Shown piece after piece: positions 1 through 8,389 of a stretch of 64,000 nucleotides of DNA (the stretch's first letter is position 1; every line of letters starts with the position of its first letter). A model generated the notes under the pieces. It was given only the letters and a program-made list of their open reading frames with translations. It made no database searches and was not told the origin of the DNA. Source of the DNA: Pseudofrankia saprophytica. Lineage in GTDB: Bacteria > Actinomycetota > Actinomycetes > Frankiales > Frankiaceae. The position numbers and the translations under genes are program-made. Location: assembly GCF_000235425.2 (NCBI RefSeq), contig NZ_KI912266.1, positions 1,683,686-1,747,685 on the forward strand, written 5' to 3'.

Positions 1-1
1 G

Positions 2-1183
2 GGCCCAGTGGGCCTTACCGCGGCCCTGGCATTGCGCAGTCGCGGCCTGTCGGTAACCGTGCTCGAGGCGGAGATCGAGGGCCGTGAACGTCCTGGCAGT
101 CGAGCTATTTTCGTGCACCGCGAGACCCTTGAGCACCTGGAGAAGCTGTTCTCCGGGCTTGGCCGGGCGATCGCCGACGAGGGCGTTCATTGGCTCGGTA
201 AGCGCACGTTCTGGGGCGACCGCGAGGTCTTCGCCAGGACTTATCCACCGCCTCGGCCGGGGACGCTCCCGCACTCCACGAACCTGACCCAGGTCCGTAC
301 CGAGGAGGTGCTCCTCGCCGCCTGCCGGGCCGTCGGTGTTCGCTTCCGGTGGCGTTTCCGGATCGAAGGCGTCGAGTCCGGGCCCAGGGGAGTGACGCTG
401 CGCACCGACGACGGCCGGGCCTTCTCGGCGCCGTACGCCATCGCGGCGGACGGCGCCAGGTCGACGGTCCGTCAGGCGCTCGGAATCCCGCTCGAGGGCA
501 ACCGTTCGGAGTCGTCGTTCGTGATCGTCGACGTCGAGGAGGCCGCCGACGAGCCGCTCCCGCTGGAACGGCGGTACCACTACGCACACCCCGCGGTCGG
601 CAGGCGCAACGTGCTCCTCGTGCCCTTCGCCGGGGGTTGGCGGGCGGACCTGCAGTGCCTCCCCGACGACGATCCGGGCCAGTTCGGCGACGCCGAGGGG
701 GTCCGTCGCTGGATCGCGAAGGTGCTGCCAACGCGGTACGCCGACCAGGTCAGGTGGGTGTCGACCTACCGTTTCCGCCAGGCGGTCGCGCGGGAGTTCG
801 TGGACGAGGCGGGCCGGGTGTTGCTGGTCGGGGAGGCCGCACACCTGTTCGCGCCCTTCGGCGCGCGTGGGATGAACTCGGGGGTCGCCGACGCGGTCGC
901 GGCGGCGGAGGCGATCGCCACCGCGCTTCGCCAGGGCGAAGGCGAGCCGGGCCCCGCGGACTCCATCCGAGCCTTCGACGCGCGGCGGCGCCAGGCCGCC
1001 GAGGGCAACCGCCGGGCCGCCGGGCTCGCGCTGGACCACATGCTGGCCCGCGACCGGAGAACCCGGCTGCGGCGTCGGGCGGCCGCGGAGCTCGCCCGCG
1101 TATGGGAGCCGGCCGGAGAGTGGCTGGACGCGGCCCCGTACGGCCCGAGGGGACGGGTCAACCCCGCGGGGGGCCGGTACTAG
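2..1183 (+). CDS. FAD-dependent aromatic-type monooxygenase, 5' end outside window
   Basis: Class A flavoprotein monooxygenase (UbiH/PHBH-like fold), expected to hydroxylate an aromatic or polyketide-like substrate using FAD and NAD(P)H. The visible 393 residues open inside the FAD Rossmann motif (GPVGLTAALALRSRG), so only a few N-terminal residues are missing. The second FAD/NADPH motif reads ADGARSTVRQ (about residue 147). The third lies around residues 275-290 as GEAAHLFAPFGARGMNSG, with Glu in place of the usual GD aspartate. The stop overlaps the next start (TAGTG), so the two genes are translationally coupled. The family is clear but the substrate is unknown. A chorismate lyase and aryl ligase a few kb downstream make a 4-hydroxybenzoate-type substrate conceivable, which is inference only. 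Confidence 0.85.
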   Translation, partial: GPVGLTAALALRSRGLSVTVLEAEIEGRERPGSRAIFVHRETLEHLEKLFSGLGRAIADEGVHWLGKRTFWGDREVFARTYPPPRPGTLPHSTNLTQVRTEEVLLAACRAVGVRFRWRFRIEGVESGPRGVTLRTDDGRAFSAPYAIAADGARSTVRQALGIPLEGNRSESSFVIVDVEEAADEPLPLERRYHYAHPAVGRRNVLLVPFAGGWRADLQCLPDDDPGQFGDAEGVRRWIAKVLPTRYADQVRWVSTYRFRQAVAREFVDEAGRVLLVGEAAHLFAPFGARGMNSGVADAVAAAEAIATALRQGEGEPGPADSIRAFDARRRQAAEGNRRAAGLALDHMLARDRRTRLRRRAAAELARVWEPAGEWLDAAPYGPRGRVNPAGGRY

Positions 1184-2688
1184 TGGTCGTCGTCCCGAAC
1201 GCTGCCGGCCACGAGGACGGGCCGTCTGCTCCGTCTGCTCCGTCTGCTCTGCCTGGTCGGCGGCCGGCGTCCTCCCGGCGAACACCGCCGGCCCGGCTGC
1301 TCCGGGCGCTGTGGTCCGACGACAGCCGGCCACGGCCGTCGCCGAGTGTCTGGTGGATCTCGCCGGTCGGCGCGACCCTGCTGATCGTTCCGTGGACGTT
1401 GCTGCTCACCTGGAACCTGACCGACGTCGGCTTCCGGCTCGGCTGGCGCACGCCGAAGCTGGTCACGAACTCGACGCTCCTGCTCTACGCCGCCGGCGTG
1501 ACCGTCATGCTGATCGGCGCGACCATTCCCCAGCTCGCCCGGCCGTCCGTGCGTCGTGACGCCGGCTGGCCAGGGTTCGGGCCGGGCAGCGAGCCGTTCA
1601 TTCGCGGCGCCGCCCGGGTGCTGTTCTGGCTCACCATGGTGGGTTATGCGGCATTTGCGCTGTCCGGGGTCAGGGGCGGTGTCACGCCGACGATGATCGT
1701 GGACGCGGTCATTCACCAGAGCACGTTCGGCGGAGACCTGAAACAGCGCTTCTCGTCCGTCGCCGGGATAACGACTCTCACCCAGGTGGGCATCGCCTTC
1801 GTCGTGGTCGCCGCGGTCGTCTGCCGCCGCGGCCGCGGGCGTGACCGGGTGTTGCGATGGCAGCTGGGGGTGGTCCTGGCCCTTGGCCTCGCCCGCGCCT
1901 ACCTCTTCGCCGAGCGGCTCGCCATCCTGGAGCTCGCGGTGCCGTTGGCGACGATCGTGGCGATGCGGCTGTTCGTCGGTGGACGGCGGCGTACCCGGGT
2001 GGCGGTGGCCCTGCTGCCGATCGTTCTGCTGCCGGCGATGGTGGCGGTGTTCGGAGCGTTCGAGTACTCCCGGAGCTGGAACTTCTACCGGCAGAGCGAG
2101 GGTGGTTCCTTCCCCGTCTTCGCGGCCGAGCGTTTCGCCGGGTACTACGCGACCGCGTACAACAACGGCCAGCTCGCGCTCGACCACGACCGGTACCCCG
2201 GACGGCTGCCCTTCGCCACGATCGAGGCGTTCTGGACCGCCCCGGGCATGGACGGTCGATATGTCGCCCTGTCCGGCCGGGCACCCATGGGTTCGGGGCT
2301 GGCGGATCCTGTGCTGGCCGCGTACGCCAACCCCGAGTTCAACAACCCAGGTGGAGTCGCCGCGCCCTTCGTCGACTACGGGGAGGTCGGAGGCCTGGTT
2401 TTCTTCTTCCTGGCGGGGCTCTGCCTGGGGGCGGCATACCGGGGTTTCGTCCACGGGCGGCCGAGCGGAGTCCTGCTCTACCCGGTACTCGTCACGGGAG
2501 TTCTCGAGCTGCCGCGGTACATCTACTGGACCGAGGGGCGGACGGCGCCAGCGCTCGTCGCGCTGGGAGTGGTCGGATGGCTGCTGCGACAGCGGGTCGG
2601 GCGGGTCGTCCCGGCTGGGAACGGGCGGCCGGCGGCTGGCGGCATCCGAGAGGTTCTCGGCGTGCGGCCGGTCCACAATGTTCGATAG
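1183..2688 (+). CDS. Multi-pass membrane protein, O-antigen polymerase/ligase-like
   Basis: A 501-residue integral membrane protein with about ten hydrophobic segments. The first begins near residue 62 (VGATLLIVPWTLLLTW), and the last ones are at the C terminus (LLYPVLVTGVLELP, APALVALGVVGWLL). A hydrophilic loop of about 100 residues lies between the later helices (about 295-395) and is rich in aromatic residues. This topology, beside glycosyltransferases, fits a Wzy-type polymerase or WaaL-type ligase acting on undecaprenyl-linked glycans. I see no invariant catalytic motif that separates the two. The GTG start at 1183 overlaps the preceding TAG by one base. The ~45 residues before the first helix are Pro/Ser/Arg-rich and cytosolic-looking. 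Confidence 0.7.
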   Translation: MVVVPNAAGHEDGPSAPSAPSALPGRRPASSRRTPPARLLRALWSDDSRPRPSPSVWWISPVGATLLIVPWTLLLTWNLTDVGFRLGWRTPKLVTNSTLLLYAAGVTVMLIGATIPQLARPSVRRDAGWPGFGPGSEPFIRGAARVLFWLTMVGYAAFALSGVRGGVTPTMIVDAVIHQSTFGGDLKQRFSSVAGITTLTQVGIAFVVVAAVVCRRGRGRDRVLRWQLGVVLALGLARAYLFAERLAILELAVPLATIVAMRLFVGGRRRTRVAVALLPIVLLPAMVAVFGAFEYSRSWNFYRQSEGGSFPVFAAERFAGYYATAYNNGQLALDHDRYPGRLPFATIEAFWTAPGMDGRYVALSGRAPMGSGLADPVLAAYANPEFNNPGGVAAPFVDYGEVGGLVFFFLAGLCLGAAYRGFVHGRPSGVLLYPVLVTGVLELPRYIYWTEGRTAPALVALGVVGWLLRQRVGRVVPAGNGRPAAGGIREVLGVRPVHNVR

Positions 2689-2707
2689 GTCCATTTTGGA
2701 GACGCCG

Positions 2708-3799
2708 TTGAAGGTCGCGATTGTTCACGAGCGTTTCACCGAGCCCGGCGGGTCCGAAGCGGTGGTCGCGGCGTTGCACGCGATATGGCCGGAGAGCGAG
2801 GTCTTCGCGCCGCTCGTGGACGAGAAGGCGGTACCCGGCAGGCTCGACGCCGGGAAGATCCGCGGTAGCTACCTGCAGCACCTCTACCGGGGCGGCCGAC
2901 CGACGCACCTTCTGCCGTTGTTGCCGGCCGCCATGAGCCGGCTGCCAGTGGGGGCGCCCGACCTCGTCGTAGTCAGCCATCATTCGTTCGCCAACCGGAT
3001 CCGGGTGGCGCCGGAGATTCCGGTGCTGTCCTATGTCCACACGCCGGCTCGCTGGATCTGGGAGCCGGCGAGCCGATCTGATGAGCTGCGTGGCCGCGCC
3101 CGGCGGTCCGCGCTGGCCGCATTCTCCGCGGCCCACCGCCGCGGCGACCGGACGGCCGCCGCTCGACCGAACGTGATCCTGGCGAACAGCGTGGCGGTGC
3201 GGGATCGGATCGCCCGCTGGTGGGGGCGGGAGTCCACCGTGGTCCACCCACCGGTGGACACCGAGTTCTTCACCCCCGCCAATGTCGCCGAACGGGAGGA
3301 CTTCTATCTGCTTGCCGGCCGGCTCGTACCGTACAAGAGCCCGGAGGTGGCGGTGGCCGCGGCGAACCGGCACGGATTCCGGCTGGTCGTCGCCGGTGAG
3401 GGCAGGATGCGCCCGGAGCTCGAACGGCTCGCCGGGCCGAACGTCAGTTTCCTCGGCCGAGTCGACCGCGACACCCTGCGCGACCTGTTCCGGCGATGCC
3501 GGGCGCTGCTCTTTCCCGGCGAGGAAGATTTCGGCATGGTGCCGGTCGAGGCCGCGGCCTGCGCCGCGCCGGTCATCGCGCTGGGCGTGGGCGGGGCTCC
3601 CGACTCGGTGATGGACGGCCGGACGGGCGTTCTCTACCCGCCGACCGGCGACCCCATCGCTGATCTCATCGCCGCCGTTCGGCGTTTCGAGCGGGAAAGC
3701 TTCCGCCCGGACGACATACGCGCACAGGCGGAACAGTTCTCCGTGCATCGCTTCAACGAGCGGATGCGCGGCGAGGCCGCGGCGCTGACCGGCTGGTAG
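2708..3799 (+). CDS. GT4-family glycosyltransferase (WbaZ/RfbU-like mannosyltransferase type)
   Basis: A 363-residue GT-B glycosyltransferase. The N-terminal domain opens with KVAIVHERFTEPGGSEAV. The C-terminal nucleotide-sugar domain carries LAGRLVPYKSPEVAV and the GT4 E-x7-E motif in GEEDFGMVPVEA. These blocks resemble WbaZ/RfbU enzymes that add mannose to lipid-linked O-antigen or exopolysaccharide. The TTG start at 2708 is chosen because GGAG lies six bases upstream and the protein then starts at the usual family position. An ATG at 2678 is in frame but lacks a ribosome-binding site and would overlap the previous gene. The 3' end overlaps the convergent glycosyltransferase gene by 47 bp. 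Donor and acceptor cannot be read from sequence. Confidence 0.88.
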   Translation: MKVAIVHERFTEPGGSEAVVAALHAIWPESEVFAPLVDEKAVPGRLDAGKIRGSYLQHLYRGGRPTHLLPLLPAAMSRLPVGAPDLVVVSHHSFANRIRVAPEIPVLSYVHTPARWIWEPASRSDELRGRARRSALAAFSAAHRRGDRTAAARPNVILANSVAVRDRIARWWGRESTVVHPPVDTEFFTPANVAEREDFYLLAGRLVPYKSPEVAVAAANRHGFRLVVAGEGRMRPELERLAGPNVSFLGRVDRDTLRDLFRRCRALLFPGEEDFGMVPVEAAACAAPVIALGVGGAPDSVMDGRTGVLYPPTGDPIADLIAAVRRFERESFRPDDIRAQAEQFSVHRFNERMRGEAAALTGW

Positions 3800-4955
3800 C
3801 CGCCGTTCCCGACGGCACCGGGACGAGCCCGAGAGTCAGCCGCGCGGTCGCGTCCAACGCGGCGCCGAGCGTGAAGCCGTCCTCGATGCGTCGCCGAGCG
3901 GCGACACCCTCCTCATCCGCCAGGTCCCGATCCGCGAGCCGAACCGCGATCGCGGCGGCGAGGTGCGAGACGACGGTCTCGCCCGAGCCGGAAACAACGG
4001 CGCCAGCGGCGCCGGCGCCGAGCACCTCACGTACCCCGCCGACGTCGGTGGCGACGATGCTGCGGCCGGTCGCGGCCGCCTCCAGCAACGCCAACGCCAG
4101 ACCCTCCCACCGGGATGGCAGGACCACGACGTCCGCGGCCGCCAACCAGGTGGCGATCTGGTCCGATTCGCCGACGAGCTGGATTCCAGCCTGATCGGCC
4201 GTCGCGACCTCGAGCTCGGCCCGCGCCGGGCCGTCGCCGACCAGCGCGAGGGATGCGCCGGGAACCCGAGAGGACACCGATGGCCAGGCTCGGACGACCA
4301 GATCCTGGCCCTTCTGCTCGCACAGCCGACCCACCGTCACCGCCAGCGGCACGGACTGGTCCAGGCCGAGCGAGGTCCGGGCCTTGGCCCTCCCGGTCCG
4401 ATCCTGGTAGGGCCACCCGGTCACGTCCACGCCGTTGTGGATGACCCTCACGCGCGAGGTCAGCACACCCGCGTCCGCGCCCTCCTGACGCTCGGTCTCG
4501 CTGACGCAGAGCAGGACATCCGCCCACCTGGCGGCCAGCCGTTCCCAGCGGAGCACCATCCCGCGCATCCGGCCCGTGGTCGCGTGGAACGACCAGGAAT
4601 GCGGTTGGCAAATGGTCGGAATGCCGCCGTGGATCACCATCCGGCCGATCATCCCAGCCTTGCTGCTGTGCAGGTGAACTACGTCCGGCCGCAGGTCCCG
4701 GACAATGGAGCGAAGCCGCCCCACCTCCCCGAGGGTTCCCCGGCTGGCGGGTGAACGCACCGCGTCCCAGGCGCGGGTCTGTTGGCCGACCTCGCGCAGG
4801 CGTTCTGGCAGCCATCCGTCCCTCGGGCAGGCGACCCATACATCCCATCCCCGGGCCCGTTGATCCGCCGCCAGGATTTCCACCCAACGAGCCACGCCTC
4901 CGGAAACCGGTTGGCTAACATGCAGAACCTTCAGCGGACGTCCCCCGTCGACCAT
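3753..4955 (-). CDS. GT4-family glycosyltransferase
   Basis: A 400-residue GT-B glycosyltransferase of the CapM/PimB-like class. The N-terminal acceptor domain starts VLHVSQPVSGGVARWVEIL, with a Gly-rich loop near residue 20. The donor domain contains VTVGRLCEQKGQDLVV and the E-x7-E motif in WEGLALALLEAAATG near residue 290. It is probably cytosolic or membrane-peripheral and adds a sugar to a lipid-linked polysaccharide precursor. It faces the preceding GT4 gene, and the last 47 bp are shared by both reading frames. The upstream spacer holds divergent promoters with the ligase gene at 5416. The last ~30 residues are Arg/Ser/Pro-rich and look unstructured. Confidence 0.88.
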   Translation of the reverse strand: MVDGGRPLKVLHVSQPVSGGVARWVEILAADQRARGWDVWVACPRDGWLPERLREVGQQTRAWDAVRSPASRGTLGEVGRLRSIVRDLRPDVVHLHSSKAGMIGRMVIHGGIPTICQPHSWSFHATTGRMRGMVLRWERLAARWADVLLCVSETERQEGADAGVLTSRVRVIHNGVDVTGWPYQDRTGRAKARTSLGLDQSVPLAVTVGRLCEQKGQDLVVRAWPSVSSRVPGASLALVGDGPARAELEVATADQAGIQLVGESDQIATWLAAADVVVLPSRWEGLALALLEAAATGRSIVATDVGGVREVLGAGAAGAVVSGSGETVVSHLAAAIAVRLADRDLADEEGVAARRRIEDGFTLGAALDATARLTLGLVPVPSGTAATSRSAPRPRRASAR

Positions 4956-5415
4956 GTCTCGAATGATAGCGACCGACCAGCTGCTCCCAACAGGTTTGCT
5001 GGTTCTTTACCGCCGGTTCGCCGAATGGTCGAAATGATTTATCGTGTCGTAACGCTCGTGACATCGAAGCGTGTCCGTGCCGTGTCTCTCATCCACTTCG
5101 ATGACCATACGGCCGCAAGCCGGTTGCCGTCATCTACCGATACCGATACCGGTGTCGGATCCGAATTACCTCGGGGACGGCCTTGACCAGCGCGACTCAC
5201 TACCGCATGATTCTCGCGAGTCGTCCCGCGACGAGCGCGCGAGCCAGCCGGGATACTCGACAAAGGGGGGCGCGAGGCACGCTTCCGACGTGCGAGCGGC
5301 GTATTGCCATGCGCGGGCCTGTGAGATTGGCCGCACTGGCGCACTGCCGCTTTTTTGCCCTGCGTCGAAAACGTCATGCGTCAACACTGGTGAGGGTCAG
5401 CATCAAGGGGGGTAG
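4956..5415. other. Divergent intergenic region
   Basis: 460 bp between the minus-strand glycosyltransferase and the plus-strand ligase, presumably holding both promoters. It is less GC-rich than its flanks. A short repeat (ACCGAT twice, then ACCGG) near 5136-5156 runs into GTGTCGG and gives a weak dyad. No convincing gene was found. Confidence 0.5.
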
Positions 5416-6897
5416 TTGACCACCCACTCCGTAGACGGCGTGCCGGCACAGCGCGATCGCGATTCCGCCGGTGTCGCCCGCGCGTCCTGGCTCAGCACCG
5501 TCGACCGTTATAGGTCGGCACTGTCGGCGCCGGATGACGACCGTATCTGGAGCCGGCGGCTGGAAACGGCGTCCGCTGCCGAGATCACGGAGATCCAGGC
5601 CGTCAAGCTACGCGCCCTGGTGCGCTATCTTCACGCGGCGGTGCCCTTCTACCGACGCCGGTTCGACGCGATCGGCCTCGAGCCCGGCGACATTCGAGGC
5701 CTCGAGGATCTGACGGCGATCCCACCCGTGACCAAGCAGGATATGGCGGCTGACCTGGCCGAACACCCTCCGTGGGGTACGTACACGGCCGTGGACGAGC
5801 CGACCTGGCTGAGCAAGGGATGGCAGATCTTCGCCAGCTCGGGCACGACCGGCGCGCCGCGCGCGTTCCGCTACACCGGGTTCGACCGCGAGACGTGGGC
5901 CTGGAGCACGGCCCGGGCGATGTATGCGATGGGCTTCCGGCGTGGCCGCGACAGCGCCATGCTCGCCTTCGGCTATGGCCCGCACGTATGGCTGTGGGGC
6001 GTGCACTACGGACTGAACCTGATGGGGATTCCCATCGTCACCGCCGGCGGTCTGGCCACCACGGCACGGGTCCGCTTCCTGGACATGTACCGGCCGACGA
6101 TCCTCGCCTGCACGCCGTCCTACGCCCTGTACCTGGCCGATGTCATGAAGGAGATGGGGCTCGACCCGGCTGAGACCTCGGTGCGTCATCTGTTCTGCGC
6201 CGGTGAGCCGAGCATGGCCGTGCCGGCCCTGCGGGCCAGGCTGGAGAGCACCTGGCAGGCGACGCTGCACGAGTTCTATGGCTGCACCGAGGCCGCACCC
6301 TCGGCCGGTGCGCACAGCTGTGCCGAGGTCTCCGCGGCGCCCGGGGAGGTGAGCCTGCACCTGCCGGGCGACACCCACCTCTGGGAGGTGGTGGACCCGG
6401 ACACGATGGCACCGGTCCCCGCCGGCGAGCGCGGCGTCTCGGTGGTGACCAACCTCCTGTCCGAGGCGTCCCCGCAGCTGCGTTTCGTCGTCGGCGACTA
6501 CACGCGGCTAGGCGCGGAGCCCTGCCCATGCGGGCGGAACACTCCCCGCGCGCGGGGCGGATTTCTCGGCCGGGCGGACGACATGCTGAACGTGCGCGGC
6601 GTGACGCTGTTCCCCTCGATGATCGAGGACGCCGTGCGCCGGGTTCCGGACGCCGGCGTCGAGTACGAGATCGTGCTGACGGCGCCCCGCGGGCTGGACG
6701 AGCTGATGGTGCGGGTCGAGGCGACCGCGGGGTTCCCGGCCGGTGACCACGGCGCGCTACGGGAGGCCCTGGTCCGGGAGATTCGGTCGCGGGCCGAGCT
6801 GCGGGCCAGCGTGGAGATCCTCGAGTACGGGGTGCTTCCCCGGACGCAGACGAAGGCGCGCCGGGTTCGGGACCTGCGGGCCGAGACGGCTGCCTGA
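5416..6897 (+). CDS. PaaK-like acyl-CoA ligase (AMP-forming)
   Basis: A 493-residue adenylate-forming enzyme related to phenylacetate-CoA ligase. Visible motifs in order are: the phosphate loop FASSGTTGAPRAFRYT (near residue 140); the aromatic/adenine motif EFYGCTEAAPSAGAH; GDYTRLGAEPCPCGR, with the PaaK-type Cys-x-Cys-Gly element; the hinge GFLGRADDMLNVRGV; and a C-terminal catalytic-lysine block PRTQTKARRVRD. It should activate an aromatic acid as its adenylate and pass it to CoA or a carrier. The TTG start follows an AAGGGGGG ribosome-binding site. The chorismate lyase starts 10 bases after its stop, so 4-hydroxybenzoate is the likeliest substrate (inference). No carrier-protein gene is visible nearby. 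Confidence 0.9.
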   Translation: MTTHSVDGVPAQRDRDSAGVARASWLSTVDRYRSALSAPDDDRIWSRRLETASAAEITEIQAVKLRALVRYLHAAVPFYRRRFDAIGLEPGDIRGLEDLTAIPPVTKQDMAADLAEHPPWGTYTAVDEPTWLSKGWQIFASSGTTGAPRAFRYTGFDRETWAWSTARAMYAMGFRRGRDSAMLAFGYGPHVWLWGVHYGLNLMGIPIVTAGGLATTARVRFLDMYRPTILACTPSYALYLADVMKEMGLDPAETSVRHLFCAGEPSMAVPALRARLESTWQATLHEFYGCTEAAPSAGAHSCAEVSAAPGEVSLHLPGDTHLWEVVDPDTMAPVPAGERGVSVVTNLLSEASPQLRFVVGDYTRLGAEPCPCGRNTPRARGGFLGRADDMLNVRGVTLFPSMIEDAVRRVPDAGVEYEIVLTAPRGLDELMVRVEATAGFPAGDHGALREALVREIRSRAELRASVEILEYGVLPRTQTKARRVRDLRAETAA

Positions 6898-6907
6898 GCG
6901 TGGTCAG

Positions 6908-7543
6908 ATGAACATGAGAGCGGGGACGGGAACACGACCGCCGGTGGGCGCGGCTCCCAGGCTCGGCCGGGTCGAACAGCTCGTCCTTCGCGGCGACGGG
7001 CTGACGACCACGTCACTGGAAATCCTGACCGGCCACGAGATCACGGTTCGGGTCCGCCGCCACTGGCGGCTGGCACTGCCCGCACAGGCGGAGCGGGCGT
7101 ACGACATCTTCGACGGCTACACCGGCCCGGGCGCGGACACACTCGCCGCCTATTCGACCGTCGGCTACCGAGACCTGGGCGGAGTACCGGGCGACGACCT
7201 GCTCATCCGCGAGGTGCTGCTCTGCGGCGACGACGGGGTCATCTACGCGACCGCGAGCCTGTTCGCGGTGCTCGACCGGCTGCCGCCGGACGTCGCCCAC
7301 CGGCTGGCGACCACCGGAGCGCCCATCGGCAAGCTGCTCGTCCGCGCCGGCATCCAGGTCAAACGCGAGATCCGCCGGTGGGGCCACTTTCCGGCCGGCG
7401 ACTTCGCCGCCCACCTCGGCCCGGCCGTCCAGGCGGACACCCGGGTTCCGGCCCGTACCTACCTGATGCGCAGCATGGTGACGGGCGAACCCCTCACCCT
7501 GATCACCGAATGGTTCGCCCCGCGGCTGTTCGACACCGCCTGA
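6908..7543 (+). CDS. Chorismate lyase-like protein (Rv2949c type, 4-hydroxybenzoate synthase)
   Basis: A 211-residue protein resembling the DUF98/chorismate pyruvate-lyase family, which in Mycobacterium tuberculosis (Rv2949c) makes 4-hydroxybenzoate for phenolic glycolipids. The match is visible in the central block (SLFAVLDRLPPDVAHRL, then PIGKLL, then KREIRRWG) and the C-terminal block (RTYLMRSMVTGEPLTLITEW). The position before the last conserved acid reads ITEW. The ATG at 6908 is chosen; a second ATG two codons on is possible. It is almost certainly co-transcribed with the ligase 10 bases upstream, giving a two-step module from chorismate to activated 4-hydroxybenzoate. The assignment is from remembered family motifs and was not tested by alignment. 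Confidence 0.8.
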   Translation: MNMRAGTGTRPPVGAAPRLGRVEQLVLRGDGLTTTSLEILTGHEITVRVRRHWRLALPAQAERAYDIFDGYTGPGADTLAAYSTVGYRDLGGVPGDDLLIREVLLCGDDGVIYATASLFAVLDRLPPDVAHRLATTGAPIGKLLVRAGIQVKREIRRWGHFPAGDFAAHLGPAVQADTRVPARTYLMRSMVTGEPLTLITEWFAPRLFDTA

Positions 7544-8389
7544 CCAGGGTCAGCGGGCGGGCACCGCGGGCCCAGGCCGCCCATGGCGGTGACCAGGGGT
7601 CAGCTTCTCTGCACGAGCGAGAGGCGATCGCGCGGCGGCCCGGGCATCGACGCCGGAGCGAGACGAGCACCAATCGCGGCGTCAACTCGTCGAACCGTTG
7701 AGAACCGACCTCCTCTTCGCGACCGAGTCCTGACGACAGAGCCTGGTGCGGCCGAGGATCTCCAAGACCTCGCCGTGCTCCTTCGGCGCTGACACCGGCG
7801 ACGGATTCCGTCAGTCCGGGTTCTTCGGGGACGTCGCCGCCGCCGCCGCGCATGTCATGCCCGTAGGCCACGCGGCCCGGCCAGGTGAGTGGCGCCGACG
7901 CGATCGTCACCTCCAGCCTCTCGCCACCGACCATCTCAGGTTCGTCGGGTGTTTGTACCGCCGATCTCTCCTTTTCCTCGTGCTCAACAGAATCATACAG
8001 GCGATCGGCGCCGACGGTGGATTAGCGCTTTTTTGTATGCATGTGTGGCGGACGTGTCACCAGACCGTTACAGCGGGATCCCGGTTCACTTGTCCGGTGC
8101 GTTGTACTCTCCGGGCATGGGCCATTGGCGGCCCCGTTCGTTTAAACGAATCGCTGTCGCTCACGGGGATTTATCATGCGCTTTGCTCCTATTGTGGCCC
8201 GAGGGCTTCGAATGCTGTGTGGGTCCTAACGCTCCGGTGGTCCCAGCCGAATCCACTCTGAGCCCCGTCCGCCCTGCGTCGGCAGGCCTGCGGAGCCTTA
8301 GCCGTGACTCGCCGTTCCGGAGCCTCCGGACGCCGGCGGGTGGGCTGCTCCGTACTGTTCGCCGACGCCCTCCTGCGGAAGTCCCGACC
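7544..8389. other. Long intergenic region without a supported gene
   Basis: 846 bp between the chorismate lyase and the acyltransferase. The first part repeats GACCAGGGTCAGC-like words at about 7542 and 7591. The second part (about 7940-8200) is clearly lower in GC, with T-runs such as the one near 8028. It probably holds the promoter of the acyltransferase operon. Short open frames here lack ribosome-binding sites and normal codon use. No tRNA or other RNA was recognised. Confidence 0.5.

Noticed and set aside
7944-8389. An upstream extension of the acyltransferase frame back to about 7889
   Set aside because: The extension crosses the low-GC promoter-like region and has no family sequence. 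The ATG at 8390 has a ribosome-binding site and precedes the first family motif.
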